64,000 nt of DNA from Psychroserpens sp041224425 (GCF_041224425.1 NZ_JBGFGL010000077.1:248001-312000), one strand, 5' to 3'. Numbered from the stretch's first letter, positions 33,289 to 42,608 are shown. The notes: generated from the letters alone by a model not told the origin. Program-made: numbers and translations.

Positions 33289-35190
33289 ATGAAGAATACC
33301 ATTGCTGAACGCATACTCGATTTCCTAAAGGGTTTTCCTCCTTTTGATTCGCTTACACATGAGCAGTTATTGATTATTTCAAAGCAGGTCAAGGTATCGT
33401 ATTTCGAAAAAGACAGTGTTGTTTTTGGGCAGCAAGAGGCTTTGCACGATTGCTTTTATGTTGTTAAGGATGGCGCCATCGGGATTTACAGAGATCATAC
33501 ATTAGTAGACCAATGTGATGAAGGTGATATTTTTGGCTTACGTGCCATCATCAGAAAAGACCAATATCTACTCAATGCTATTGCTACTGAGGAAAGTATT
33601 GTTTATGGCATTCCTGCAAAACTAATTGAAGAAGTTCTCAACACCAACATAAAGGCCAATAGGTTTATCATTGCTTCTTTTGCCACAAATACTCGTAATC
33701 CGTATTCAGATGAGGATAAAGGAACGCTTTTTGCCAACGAAACAGTTTTGCAACCCAATGCGTCTAGTTTTACTGAGGTGCAATCGGCTTCTTTTTCAAA
33801 AAACCCAATTACCTGTATACCAAATACAACAATTCAAGATGCGTCATTGATAATGAGTTCTAGCAAAGTAGGCTCTATAATTATTGCTGAAGACAATAAG
33901 CCATTAGGAATCATTACAGATAAAGACTTACGGAATAAAATTGCGACAGGTAAACATCAAATAACCGAACATGTGGAAGCCATTATGTCCACACCAGTCA
34001 TCACTTTTCCCGATACCATAACCGTAGCCGAAGCGCAAATAGCCATGCTCAAACACGAGATTTCGCATTTGTGTATCACTAAAGATGGCACTATTCATTC
34101 AGAATTGGTAGGGATTTTGTCAGAACACGACATTATTGTAATTCACGGTAACAACCCTTCAGTCTTGATAAAGGAAGTAAAACGTGCTTCTTCTGCTGAA
34201 CAACTGAAACAAATTAGGGAAAAGGCGCAAGGTTTATTGCAAAATTATATTGAACAACATATTCCTATCACCTTTATAAGCAATATTATTTCTGCTATTA
34301 ATGATGCTATTACAAAGCGCTGTATCACCTTAAGTATTGAAGAATTGAAGCAAGAACCTCCAACAAGCTTTGCATGGTTAGCTATTGGAAGTCAAGGACG
34401 AAAAGAACAATTGTTGCTAACAGATCAAGATAATGCTTTGGTTTATGAGAATGTCACAGACGATACAAATACAAAGTCTTATTTTCTAAAATTATCAGAA
34501 GCCGTAAATCATAAGCTCAGCATAGTTGGTTTTGAACTATGTCCTGCAAAAATGATGGCAAGCAATCCGAAATGGTGCTTATCTGTTTCTGAATGGAAAT
34601 CCCAATTCAAAACATGGATCACGCATCCTGACACTGATAAAATCATGTTATGCACCATTTTTTTTGATTACGATCATGTATACGGTAATCATGATCTTGT
34701 AGATGAAATGTCTGATAGTATTTTTGATGCCATTGATAGTTATGAGATTTTTCTGAATTTCTTAGGGAAAAACGCCTTGACCAATCCACCACCTTTGAGT
34801 TTCTTCAGAAATTTTCTTGTCGAAGATTCAGGAGATCATAAAGATCAGTTTGATATTAAGGCAAGAGCCATGATGCCTTTGGTCGATGCGGCACGATTGC
34901 TAATTTTATCGCATGAGATTAAAGATATCAATAATACGATTGCACGCTATAATAAACTAAGTGAACTAGAGCCTCAAAATAGTGACTTATACAACTCCTG
35001 CATTCAAGCCTTTAGAATTCTATTACGTTTCAGAACACAACATGGCATAAAAAACAACACTTCAGGACGCTATATTGACATTGATAGCCTTTCTAAATCA
35101 GATCGTTTGAAACTCAAAGGTTGCTTCAAACCCATTAAGGACATCCAAGAATTGGTTCGTGTACGTTTTATGTTATCGCAAATGATGTAA
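33289..35190 (+). CDS. cNMP-binding/CBS/DUF294 nucleotidyltransferase-like protein
   Basis: A 633-residue cytoplasmic protein. Domain order: cyclic-nucleotide-binding-like cupin (about 1-125), two CBS motifs (about 165-290, with GIITDKDLRNKIA and LVGILSEHDII), a DUF294 nucleotidyltransferase-like domain (about 340-480, GSQGRKEQLLLTDQDNALVYE) and a DUF294 C-terminal domain. GlnD-type nucleotidyltransferase motifs GS-x-R-x-E and D-x-D are visible. It is coupled by TAATG to a DEDDh exonuclease. The same pair accompanies acetate symporter and acs genes in Vibrio and Shewanella, linking it to the C2 island that follows. Confidence 0.88.
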   Translation: MKNTIAERILDFLKGFPPFDSLTHEQLLIISKQVKVSYFEKDSVVFGQQEALHDCFYVVKDGAIGIYRDHTLVDQCDEGDIFGLRAIIRKDQYLLNAIATEESIVYGIPAKLIEEVLNTNIKANRFIIASFATNTRNPYSDEDKGTLFANETVLQPNASSFTEVQSASFSKNPITCIPNTTIQDASLIMSSSKVGSIIIAEDNKPLGIITDKDLRNKIATGKHQITEHVEAIMSTPVITFPDTITVAEAQIAMLKHEISHLCITKDGTIHSELVGILSEHDIIVIHGNNPSVLIKEVKRASSAEQLKQIREKAQGLLQNYIEQHIPITFISNIISAINDAITKRCITLSIEELKQEPPTSFAWLAIGSQGRKEQLLLTDQDNALVYENVTDDTNTKSYFLKLSEAVNHKLSIVGFELCPAKMMASNPKWCLSVSEWKSQFKTWITHPDTDKIMLCTIFFDYDHVYGNHDLVDEMSDSIFDAIDSYEIFLNFLGKNALTNPPPLSFFRNFLVEDSGDHKDQFDIKARAMMPLVDAARLLILSHEIKDINNTIARYNKLSELEPQNSDLYNSCIQAFRILLRFRTQHGIKNNTSGRYIDIDSLSKSDRLKLKGCFKPIKDIQELVRVRFMLSQMM

Positions 35191-35837
35191 TGCGTTGGTT
35201 TAATTCACATAAAAAGCTTCCAGATTTCTACAAGGCATATTTAAATGCATTCAAGGAAAAGCCTCAGAGCATCAATGCTGTACGCTTCGTTATTTTTGAT
35301 ACGGAAACCACAGGATTAAATCTGAAAGAGGATAGAATTCTTTCCATAGGAACAGTTGCCATTAAAAATTTTCAAATCAATATTTCCGATAGTTTGGAAT
35401 GTTATATCAAACAAAACACATTCAACCCTAAAACTGTAGAAGTACATGGCTTACTAAAAGAAGGTTCCTTTTCAAAAATTAGTGAGAAAGAGAGTATTAA
35501 ATTATTTATAGAACACATAGGAAATTCTGTTTTAGTAGCGCATCATGCGGCATTTGATATTGCCATGATCAATGAAGCCTTGAAAAGATTGGAATTACCT
35601 AAACTTAAAAATAAGGTTATCGATACTGGAATATTATATAAAAAAACCAAGTATATAAACGATAACAAGCCCAAGAGTTTAGATGAACTTTGTCAACTCT
35701 TTAATATCACTATGCACGACAGACATACAGCCTCTGGCGATGCTTATTTGACAGCGCTTTTATTTTTGAAGCTATCATCTAAATTAAAGCAAAAATACAA
35801 GCATTTAAGCTTAAGGCTTTTTAGGTCTTGGTTTTAA
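35190..35837 (+). CDS. 3'-5' exonuclease, DEDDh family (DnaQ-like)
   Basis: A 215-residue exonuclease of the DNA polymerase III epsilon type. Exo I is FDTETTG (Asp37, Glu39), Exo II is HHAAFDIAMINE, and Exo III is HDRHTASGDAYLT. It is a stand-alone nuclease without polymerase-binding or GIY-YIG domains. The start overlaps the stop of the DUF294 gene (TAATG). Cellular role unknown; its conserved neighbourhood with DUF294 and acetate transport genes suggests a signalling or nucleotide-turnover role and not replication proofreading, which is inference. The stop abuts the convergent alcohol dehydrogenase stop with no gap. Confidence 0.88.
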   Translation: MRWFNSHKKLPDFYKAYLNAFKEKPQSINAVRFVIFDTETTGLNLKEDRILSIGTVAIKNFQINISDSLECYIKQNTFNPKTVEVHGLLKEGSFSKISEKESIKLFIEHIGNSVLVAHHAAFDIAMINEALKRLELPKLKNKVIDTGILYKKTKYINDNKPKSLDELCQLFNITMHDRHTASGDAYLTALLFLKLSSKLKQKYKHLSLRLFRSWF

Positions 35838-36842
35838 CTAAGCTTTTAAAACCACTCTAAACCTGGCTTTCCCATCGTGAAGATGCTTTAAAGCTTTATT
35901 GACATCTGCCATATCGAAAACTTCAACAGTTGGGTATATGTCATGACGCACACAAAACTCGAGCATCTTTCGGGTTAAGGCAATACTTCCCAACGGACTT
36001 CCACCTACAGATTTTTCACCAGCAATCATACTAAACGCAGGAATTTCCATTGGATCTAGAACAGCTCCAACCGTGTGCAATTTTCCTTGAGGAGCTAAAG
36101 CAGTTATATAGCTCGTCCAATCTAATTTCACGTTGGTTGTATTCAAAATAAAATCGAGAGTTCCAGCGATGCGTTCCAAATCTTCAGAATCGGTTGAATC
36201 AACAACTTGATGCGCACCCATAGCTTTTAACGCATCTGTTTTAGATTTGTTAGAAGTAAATGCGGTGACTTCACAACCCCAAGCCTTAAGAAACTTCAGT
36301 GCCATATGACCCAAACCGCCAATCCCAATAATTCCAACTTTATCTGTTGGTTGAACGCCAGAAATAACTATTGGGCTAAACACGGTTATTCCTCCACAAA
36401 ATAAAGGTCCTGCTTTCGACATATCGATGCCTTCAGGCAATTTGGTTACCCAAGACCAATGACCTCGAACATAATCAGCAAACCCACCATGACGACCCAC
36501 TATTGTGGCTTCAGAATCACTGCAGAGGTGCTGCTTACCATCCATACACTGATTACAATGCATACATGAAGCTGAGTACCAACCCATTCCAACACGATCT
36601 CCAACTTGAACTCCTTTGACTTCAGAACCTACTGCCACAACCTCTCCAACAATTTCATGACCAGGAACCAAAGGATATTGCGAATTTCCCCAATCGTTAT
36701 TAATCATACTTAAATCACTGTGGCAAAGTCCGCAATAATGAACTTTAATATCTATTTGTTCGTTACCGATTTCTGGTAAATCATATTGAAATTTCTGTAA
36801 TTCTGATCCTGCTTCAGATGCAGCGTACGCATTGACTTTCAT
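35838..36842 (-). CDS. Zinc-dependent NAD(P) alcohol dehydrogenase (YahK/AdhA-like)
   Basis: A 334-residue medium-chain alcohol dehydrogenase of the YahK/cinnamyl-alcohol-dehydrogenase group. Catalytic zinc: Cys37 (YCGLCHSD) and GHEIVGEV (His61 region, Glu62). Structural zinc cysteines: CMHCNQCMDGKQHLC at about 94-108. Cofactor loop GIGGLGHMALK, followed by TSNKSK, where Ser/Lys in place of an acidic residue suggests NADP(H). It oxidises alcohols or reduces aldehydes. It lies next to the glyoxylate shunt genes, so it may supply aldehyde for the aldehyde dehydrogenase at 54512 (inference). Confidence 0.9.
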   Translation of the reverse strand: MKVNAYAASEAGSELQKFQYDLPEIGNEQIDIKVHYCGLCHSDLSMINNDWGNSQYPLVPGHEIVGEVVAVGSEVKGVQVGDRVGMGWYSASCMHCNQCMDGKQHLCSDSEATIVGRHGGFADYVRGHWSWVTKLPEGIDMSKAGPLFCGGITVFSPIVISGVQPTDKVGIIGIGGLGHMALKFLKAWGCEVTAFTSNKSKTDALKAMGAHQVVDSTDSEDLERIAGTLDFILNTTNVKLDWTSYITALAPQGKLHTVGAVLDPMEIPAFSMIAGEKSVGGSPLGSIALTRKMLEFCVRHDIYPTVEVFDMADVNKALKHLHDGKARFRVVLKA

Positions 36843-36917
36843 GAAAATAAATTTAGAGTTTTATAGTTTAATAATTTACACATTGAGTTTTAAAATTGTA
36901 TTAAAACCATGTTAACT

Positions 36918-37523
36918 TTATAACTTTCGTTTCTTTACAATTAGATTTGCAACCGCTAAATTTGGGACCCAACATAACCAGGAAACAATTTTATAAGACA
37001 CCATAAAATCATTTGTGATTGCTGTTAGCAATGGCAACCAAATTCTAAGAGTTACAGCAGCAAAACAAGCCGCATAACTATAAATCATAAACTTTTGATG
37101 TGTTCTGATGTGATGGTTTTTAATCTCTAAAAAGGCTATTAAAGTGCTAATAATCCAGAAAATTCCGAGACAACTAAAACCTAAAGATGCAATCCATCCT
37201 CCTGTGGCAAAATAAGCTATATAAAGACTGGATATACCACTTAACAGGACAGAAATTATGTAAACCTTTCCAATATTTCGGTGCAACCTAATATTTTTTC
37301 TTCTTAATTTTTTACTGAATTGTGTCCATCCAATAAATAAGGCTAAACCACCAAGTGATATATGGCTATAAAAGCCAATATTCCATAGACCATCTTGAAG
37401 TAAAACAAGACTTTTTGTACTCAATAAACCCGATTTATAATTTGACACAAAATAGGCTAATGGATAGAGTCCGATGATTATAGAAAATACTGCAACAACA
37501 AAAAAAGGAAGTTTTTTGGGCAT
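36918..37523 (-). CDS. DUF2306 domain membrane protein
   Basis: About 201 residues, polytopic with roughly six transmembrane helices, matching DUF2306, a family of predicted bacterial membrane proteins. Conserved-looking features include RRKNIRLHRNIGKVYI and the HIRTHQKFMIYSYAACFAAVTLRIW region with histidines that could bind haem or metal. The frame extends to 37622, but the upstream part contains the aceA terminator, so the ATG at 37523 (MPKKLPFF) is preferred. Function unknown. Confidence 0.78.
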   Translation of the reverse strand: MPKKLPFFVVAVFSIIIGLYPLAYFVSNYKSGLLSTKSLVLLQDGLWNIGFYSHISLGGLALFIGWTQFSKKLRRKNIRLHRNIGKVYIISVLLSGISSLYIAYFATGGWIASLGFSCLGIFWIISTLIAFLEIKNHHIRTHQKFMIYSYAACFAAVTLRIWLPLLTAITNDFMVSYKIVSWLCWVPNLAVANLIVKKRKL

Positions 37524-37612
37524 TGTTTTTTGGTTGGTTAGTAGCAAATACACTTTAAATATAAAAATAATACCACAAGTATAGAAATCTAAACGATTAT
37601 AGTTCAGTACAT

Positions 37613-37638
37613 AAAAAAACACACTCTAATAGAGTGTG
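37613..37638 (-). terminator. Intrinsic terminator after aceA
   Basis: CACACTCT (37620-37627) pairs with AGAGTGTG (37631-37638) around an AAT loop. On the - strand it is followed by seven T. It ends the glyoxylate-shunt transcript. Confidence 0.65.
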
Positions 37639-37703
37639 CTTTTCCCTAACTAAAAAACTAAGTATTAGAATTATGTCATATTCTAACGCTACTTGGTTAC
37701 GTT

Positions 37704-39335
37704 TTAAGCTACAACGCTTAATTTTTTCTTTACTTCAGATAAATTGTCATTCGTATTAAACTGATTTGATGTATTTTTCTCACCACCAGCCTTTAATGCA
37801 TTATCACCTGCAAAAAACGTTTTATGATCATCACCTAAATCTGAACCTGCCATTCTTTGGTGTTTTACACAAGCTACATTTTTTCTGATTTCTTCTCGTT
37901 GAACGTGTTTCACATAAGCTAACATACCTTCCGCACCAAAATAGCCTTCGGTTAAATCATTCATATGCAGTGCTGTTGTATGGTAAGTTGGTAAGGTAAT
38001 CAGGTGATGAAAAATCCCAGCTTCCTTAGCGCCATCCATCTGGAAAGTTTTAATCTTTTCATCTGCACGGAAGGACAATTCGGTACCATCATATTGCACA
38101 TCCATTAGATTATTTCTGTCGTAAGCCGTCATGTTCTCTCCTTCAGCGAGCATGTCATCATAAGCCTGATTTCTGAAGTTTAAAGTCCAATTAAAGGAAG
38201 GCGAATTATTATAGACCAATTTAGCATTTGGAACTACTTCCCTAACTCTATTCATCATGTGGGCAATTTGCTTCACATTTGGTGTAGGTGTTTCAATCCA
38301 CAACAAATCGGCACCATTCTGAAGACTTGTGATACAGTCTAAAACAACGCGATCAATATTGGATCCTTCCTTGAATTTATACAGCCCATTCGGCAAACGC
38401 TTTGGTCGCATCAACTTTCCATTGCGCTTCAAAAGGATATCATCTTCCTTAGCATCCTGGATTGTAATTTCTTCAGCATCCACAAAACTTAAATATTGAG
38501 AGGCTAAATCACCTGTCTCTTTACTTACAGGCAGTTTTTGGGTTAGACCAGCACCTTCAGAATCTGTTCGTGCCACAATAATACCATCATCAACACCCAA
38601 CTCTAAAAACGCATAACGAACAGCATTAAGCTTTGCTATAAAATCTTCATGAGGAACCGTTACTTTTCCGTCTTGGTGACCACATTGTTTGGCATCAGAA
38701 ACCTGATTTTCAATTTGAATGGCACAAGCACCAGCTTGAATCATCTTTTTTGCCAATAAGTAAGTCGCCTCTTCATTACCAAATCCAGCGTCAATATCTG
38801 CAATAATTGGAACAATGTGTGTTTCAAAATTATCAATGTCGTCTTGAACATCCTCTCCATTTGCTTGTCTGCGGAATAAATCATTGAGTTCAATAGCATC
38901 TGCTTGTCTTAAAAAATCATAAATCTCGGCAATCAAAGCTGGAACTGCAGTTTTCTCGTGCATGGATTGGTCTGGTAGCGGACCGAATTCTGAACGCAAC
39001 GCTGCAACCATCCAACCCGAAAGGTATAGATACTTTTTATTGGTTGTTTTATGATGTTTTTTTACAGAAATCATTTTTTGTTGCGCCACAAATCCATGCC
39101 AGCATCCAAGAGATTGCGTGAATTTTGAAGCATCTGCATCATATTCAGCCATATCTTTTCGCATGATTGCAGCTGTATATTTTGCAATATCCAATCCTGT
39201 TTTAAATTGATTTTGGGCAGCCATTCTAGCGACATGTTCTGGTTGGATCACATCCCAAGAGTTTCCAAATTTAGCTTTGAGGTCTTGAATAGTTTTCAAA
39301 GCTGAAGCATAATTGCTTTGTGGTATTTTTTTCAT
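37704..39335 (-). CDS. aceA: Isocitrate lyase AceA
   Basis: A 543-residue isocitrate lyase of the larger bacterial/fungal-like class. The active-site signature reads KQCGHQDGK at residues 216-224 (KKCGH in E. coli; the second residue is Gln here), with the catalytic Cys218. Also seen: IADIDAGFGNEEA and WIETPTPNVKQ. It splits isocitrate into glyoxylate and succinate. It follows malate synthase on the same strand with 76 bases between, and a terminator lies after it. Control is probably from the promoter and operator at 41031-41107. Confidence 0.95.
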   Translation of the reverse strand: MKKIPQSNYASALKTIQDLKAKFGNSWDVIQPEHVARMAAQNQFKTGLDIAKYTAAIMRKDMAEYDADASKFTQSLGCWHGFVAQQKMISVKKHHKTTNKKYLYLSGWMVAALRSEFGPLPDQSMHEKTAVPALIAEIYDFLRQADAIELNDLFRRQANGEDVQDDIDNFETHIVPIIADIDAGFGNEEATYLLAKKMIQAGACAIQIENQVSDAKQCGHQDGKVTVPHEDFIAKLNAVRYAFLELGVDDGIIVARTDSEGAGLTQKLPVSKETGDLASQYLSFVDAEEITIQDAKEDDILLKRNGKLMRPKRLPNGLYKFKEGSNIDRVVLDCITSLQNGADLLWIETPTPNVKQIAHMMNRVREVVPNAKLVYNNSPSFNWTLNFRNQAYDDMLAEGENMTAYDRNNLMDVQYDGTELSFRADEKIKTFQMDGAKEAGIFHHLITLPTYHTTALHMNDLTEGYFGAEGMLAYVKHVQREEIRKNVACVKHQRMAGSDLGDDHKTFFAGDNALKAGGEKNTSNQFNTNDNLSEVKKKLSVVA

Positions 39336-39375
39336 AATTTTGAAAGGTATTAATGAACTATTTGATTTAATATGG

Positions 39376-39414
39376 ATCCCGAAGTGTGTTGCCGCATACT
39401 CGGGATTTTTTTTA
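39376..39414 (+). terminator. Hairpin with + strand T-run between aceB and aceA
   Basis: ATCCCGA (39376-39382) pairs with TCGGGAT (39400-39406) around a 17-base loop, followed on the + strand by eight T. As a terminator it would work only on + strand (antisense) RNA, since on the - strand the T-run precedes no stem. In the - strand aceBA transcript it would form an intercistronic hairpin. Confidence 0.35.
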
Positions 39415-41010
39415 TAAATATTGATACGCTGGAAGCGTTAAAAATTCTTCAAACTGATCTTGTGTGACTAGAGTTCTGAAAAGTGTTATTGCTTTATCAA
39501 ATTTTGTACTCTCTATAGCATCTTCCCCAACCTCAGTAATGATTTTTTCAACCTCGTCATCAAAAATGGATTCAAACAATTCCTGATTGAAAACACGTCC
39601 ATCTTCTAGGAAAACTTCATTTTTAAGCCATTGCCAAATTTGGGTTCTGGAGATTTCAGCGGTTGCTGCATCTTCCATTAAATTGTAAAGTGCTACCGCA
39701 CCATAACCTCGTAACCAAGCCTCAAGATACAAAATGCCGACATTGATGTTTTTTCTAATACCTGCTTCAGTTATCGTGCCTTGTGGTAATTCAACTAAAT
39801 CGGCCTCAGTAATTGTTATGTCTTCACGCTTTTTGAATATCTGATTTGGTGTTGGCATATATTTATCGAATTCTTTCATCGCAACATCTACCAAAGCAGG
39901 ATGCGCCACCCAAGTGCCATCATGACCATTTTTGGCTTCTCGTTCCTTGTCTAATCTTACTTTTTCTAGCGCTGCCTTATTGGCTTGAGGATTATTTTTA
40001 ATTGGAATTTGTGCTGCCATGCCACCCATAGCATGAATGCCTCTTTTATGACAACGCTGAATTACCAGATTTGAGTAGGCAGCCATGAATGGCGTTGTCA
40101 TGGTTACCTGATCACGATTTGGTACAATAAATCCTTTATGGTTTCTGAATTTTTTGATGTATGAAAATATATAATCCCAACGACCACAATTCAATCCCAC
40201 AATATGGTCTTTCAGTTCATAAATGAACTCGTCTAACTGAAAGCTTGCCGTAATGGTTTCTATGAGTAAGGTTGCTTTGAACGTTCCTTGATGCACACCA
40301 AGGTAAGCTTGGGCGAATTCAAAAACCGAATTCCACCAACGAGCTTCTAAATAGTGTTCCAACTTTGGTAAATAAAAATAAGGTGCCGATCCGTTTTCCT
40401 TTAATGTTTTGGTATTATGAAACACGTATAGTCCGAAATCGACCAAACTCCCAGACATCTCTTCATTATTTACCAATAAATGGCTTTCATTAAGATGCAA
40501 CCCTCTTGGTCTTACCAAAAGTACCGCTGTCTCATCATTTAGTGTATAATGTTTGCCTCTCGCTTCATCTATTAACTCTATGGTCTTCGTATTGGCATCT
40601 CGCAAATTGATTTGACCTTCCATATTGTTTTTCCAACTTGGTGCATTACTGTCTTCAAAGTCGGCCATAAAAGTCTTTGCTCCAGAATTAAGGGCATTGA
40701 TTACCATTTTTCGATCTACTGGACCTGTAATTTCGACACGTCTGTCCAACAAATCTTCTGGAATTACAGCTGCTTGCCATTCTGATTCACGAATGTCTTT
40801 AGTCTCAACTGGAAAGGACGGAAACTTGCCAGCATCAAAAATAGACTGTTGCTTTTCGCGTCGTTCTAGTAGTTCAAGTCTTTTCTGATTAAATCGTTCG
40901 TGTAAAGCATTTAAAAACACCAATGCATCTTCTGTTAATATGTCTGGATAGACATTGTTTACCGATTGTGAGAACTTGATGTTTTGCTGAGTTGTAGTTG
41001 AGATTTCCAT
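39412..41010 (-). CDS. aceB: Malate synthase A (AceB)
   Basis: A 532-residue malate synthase A. Motifs: FMADFEDSNAPSW (about 113), LLVRPRGLH, YFYLPKLEH, LLIETITASFQLDEF, LNCGRWDYIFSY and GMAAQIPIKN. It condenses glyoxylate with acetyl-CoA. The frame is open to 41109, but the ATG at 41010 is preferred: it follows a plausible promoter and gives the usual MEISTTTQ-type N-terminus. First gene of the aceB-aceA unit, divergent from the XRE regulator with only 119 bases between starts, which contain a palindromic operator. Confidence 0.95.
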   Translation of the reverse strand: MEISTTTQQNIKFSQSVNNVYPDILTEDALVFLNALHERFNQKRLELLERREKQQSIFDAGKFPSFPVETKDIRESEWQAAVIPEDLLDRRVEITGPVDRKMVINALNSGAKTFMADFEDSNAPSWKNNMEGQINLRDANTKTIELIDEARGKHYTLNDETAVLLVRPRGLHLNESHLLVNNEEMSGSLVDFGLYVFHNTKTLKENGSAPYFYLPKLEHYLEARWWNSVFEFAQAYLGVHQGTFKATLLIETITASFQLDEFIYELKDHIVGLNCGRWDYIFSYIKKFRNHKGFIVPNRDQVTMTTPFMAAYSNLVIQRCHKRGIHAMGGMAAQIPIKNNPQANKAALEKVRLDKEREAKNGHDGTWVAHPALVDVAMKEFDKYMPTPNQIFKKREDITITEADLVELPQGTITEAGIRKNINVGILYLEAWLRGYGAVALYNLMEDAATAEISRTQIWQWLKNEVFLEDGRVFNQELFESIFDDEVEKIITEVGEDAIESTKFDKAITLFRTLVTQDQFEEFLTLPAYQYL

Positions 41011-41030
41011 ACCTAAATATTTTGATGAAA

Positions 41031-41061
41031 CAATGTTACAACCTATTTTTGAAAAAAACAA
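41031..41061 (-). promoter_or_regulatory. Promoter of aceB-aceA
   Basis: On the - strand: TTG (41061-41059), 20-base spacer, TAACATTG (41038-41031; one mismatch to TAnnTTTG). The TTG touches the palindrome at 41061-41074, so a bound regulator could contact RNA polymerase or block it. Confidence 0.45.
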
Positions 41062-41107
41062 GCGAACGTTCGCTAATTTATAAAATTCGCTTAAAATTGA
41101 TATTCGC
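41061..41107. promoter_or_regulatory. Candidate operator: palindrome plus phased TTCGC repeats
   Basis: A perfect 14-base palindrome AGCGAACGTTCGCT lies at 41061-41074. TTCGC then recurs at 41069-41073, 41086-41090 and 41103-41107, each 17 bases apart. The array fills the gap between the aceB promoter and the regulator promoter, with the last copy between the -33 and -7 boxes of the regulator. Most likely bound by the adjacent XRE/ScfR-like protein. Confidence 0.5.
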
Positions 41108-41124
41108 AAATTGTTATATATTTG
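41097..41124 (+). promoter_or_regulatory. Promoter of the XRE regulator gene
   Basis: TTG at 41097-41099, 17-base spacer, TATATTTG at 41117-41124 (exact). The ATG at 41130 lies only six bases further, so the messenger is leaderless or almost so. Confidence 0.55.
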
Positions 41125-41129
41125 TGTTT

Positions 41130-42608
41130 ATGGAGCAAGATTATATCAAAATAATTTTCGGTTTAAAACTTAAGCAAGTCCGTACAGATAAGGGCTTATC
41201 GCTATTTGGACTTTCGAAATTGAGCGGACTATCAAAATCGTATTTGAATGAAATTGAAAAAGGAAAAAAATATCCTAAACCAGATAAAATTGCTATTCTT
41301 TCTGAATGTTTAGAGGTTTCATACGATGATTTAGTATCGTTAAAATTGGATAAAAAGCTAGCTCCAATTGGTGAGATTCTTCAGTCTAAAATCTTGAAAG
41401 AAATCCCATTGGAGTTATTCGGTATTCAAGAAAGCACTCTGATTGATATCGTATCAAATGCTCCATCAAAAGTAACAGCTTTTATAAGTACAATTATTGA
41501 AATTGCTGAAAATTATAATTTCAGTAGAGAGAATTTTTATTTAGCATCTGTACGGTCTTTTCAAGAAGCTAACCATAATTTTTTCGAAGATTTAGAGCAA
41601 TCGGTTGTGACATTTTCAAAAACCTATCAGGTAGATCTAACGCAAAAAATTTCTTCCCAAGAACTTGAAGATATTTTGGTTGAAGAGTATAGTTATACTA
41701 TTAATGAGGAAGCCATTTCAGAATACGAGGAATTGGACAACCTGCGTTCTGTTTTTGTACCAGAATCCAAAACATTATTACTTTCCAATCAAATAGATGA
41801 TGCACAGAAAACCTTTATCTATGCTAAGGAAATTGCCTATAATTATCTAAAAATTGAAGAACGATTGTATACGTTTTCTTGGATAGAGTTTGATAATTTT
41901 GACCAAGTGCTGAATAATTTTTATGCTTCTTATTTTGCTGGCGCTTTGATTATTCCAAGGAAGCGATTGGTAAGCGATTTAAAAAATTTGTTTTCCAAAA
42001 CGACTTTCGATGCTAGTGACTTCAATACTATTTTGAATGGCTATAATGCGTCTCCTGAATCTGTTTATCAAAGACTGACAAATATTTTACCGAAAGATTT
42101 TAATTTAAAAAGTTTGTTCTTTCTTCGATTTTCACATAAAAAAGGTTCTCAGGTTTACAGTCTTAATAAAGAATTGCACTTATCTGAAAAGCAATCGCCT
42201 CACGCCAATCAAACCAACGAGCATTATTGCAGACGATGGGTTTCTCTAAGAGTCATAAATTCATTAAGCGAATCTGATAAAAACCATCAGTTTGACATTC
42301 AAATCTCCAATTATCCTGATCACAAAACAAGCTATCTTGTACTCTCTTCAGCAACTCCAGACCCTTTTAAGCCTAATTGGTTCAGAAGTGTTAGCATTGG
42401 CATACAGCTCAATACCCAAAGCCATAAGAAAATAGCTTTTGCCAATAATCCATCCATTCAAAAAGCTGATGTTGGTGTGACCTGTGAACGTTGTGCGATT
42501 AAAAATTGTGACTTACGACAAGCACCACCAAAAGTGATCAATTCGAATATCAATGACGAACGTATAGCTGAAGCCGTTAAAGATCTTCAAAACAAATTCA
42601 GAAAATAA
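41130..42608 (+). CDS. XRE/ScfR (RamB-like) short-chain fatty-acid regulator
   Basis: A 492-residue regulator: N-terminal Cro/C1-type HTH (about 8-65; LSKLSGLSKSYLNEIEKGKKYPKPDK), an ImmA/IrrE-like central region and a C-terminal DUF2083-type domain ending with CERCAIKNCDLRQAPP, a Cys cluster also found at the end of RamB/ScfR regulators. The HExxH zinc-protease motif expected in the middle is absent (AKEIAYNYL occurs there), so that part is non-catalytic. RamB-type proteins control acetate and glyoxylate genes in actinobacteria. The position, divergent from aceB, supports the same job here. Start fixed by the promoter. Confidence 0.85.
   Translation: MEQDYIKIIFGLKLKQVRTDKGLSLFGLSKLSGLSKSYLNEIEKGKKYPKPDKIAILSECLEVSYDDLVSLKLDKKLAPIGEILQSKILKEIPLELFGIQESTLIDIVSNAPSKVTAFISTIIEIAENYNFSRENFYLASVRSFQEANHNFFEDLEQSVVTFSKTYQVDLTQKISSQELEDILVEEYSYTINEEAISEYEELDNLRSVFVPESKTLLLSNQIDDAQKTFIYAKEIAYNYLKIEERLYTFSWIEFDNFDQVLNNFYASYFAGALIIPRKRLVSDLKNLFSKTTFDASDFNTILNGYNASPESVYQRLTNILPKDFNLKSLFFLRFSHKKGSQVYSLNKELHLSEKQSPHANQTNEHYCRRWVSLRVINSLSESDKNHQFDIQISNYPDHKTSYLVLSSATPDPFKPNWFRSVSIGIQLNTQSHKKIAFANNPSIQKADVGVTCERCAIKNCDLRQAPPKVINSNINDERIAEAVKDLQNKFRK

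Noticed and set aside
41011..41109. 33-residue N-terminal extension of malate synthase
   Set aside because: It runs through the aceB promoter and palindrome; the known N-terminus corresponds to the ATG at 41010.
40998..41129. 44-residue N-terminal extension of the XRE regulator overlapping aceB
   Set aside because: It crosses the operator array and both promoters; the HTH protein naturally starts at 41130.
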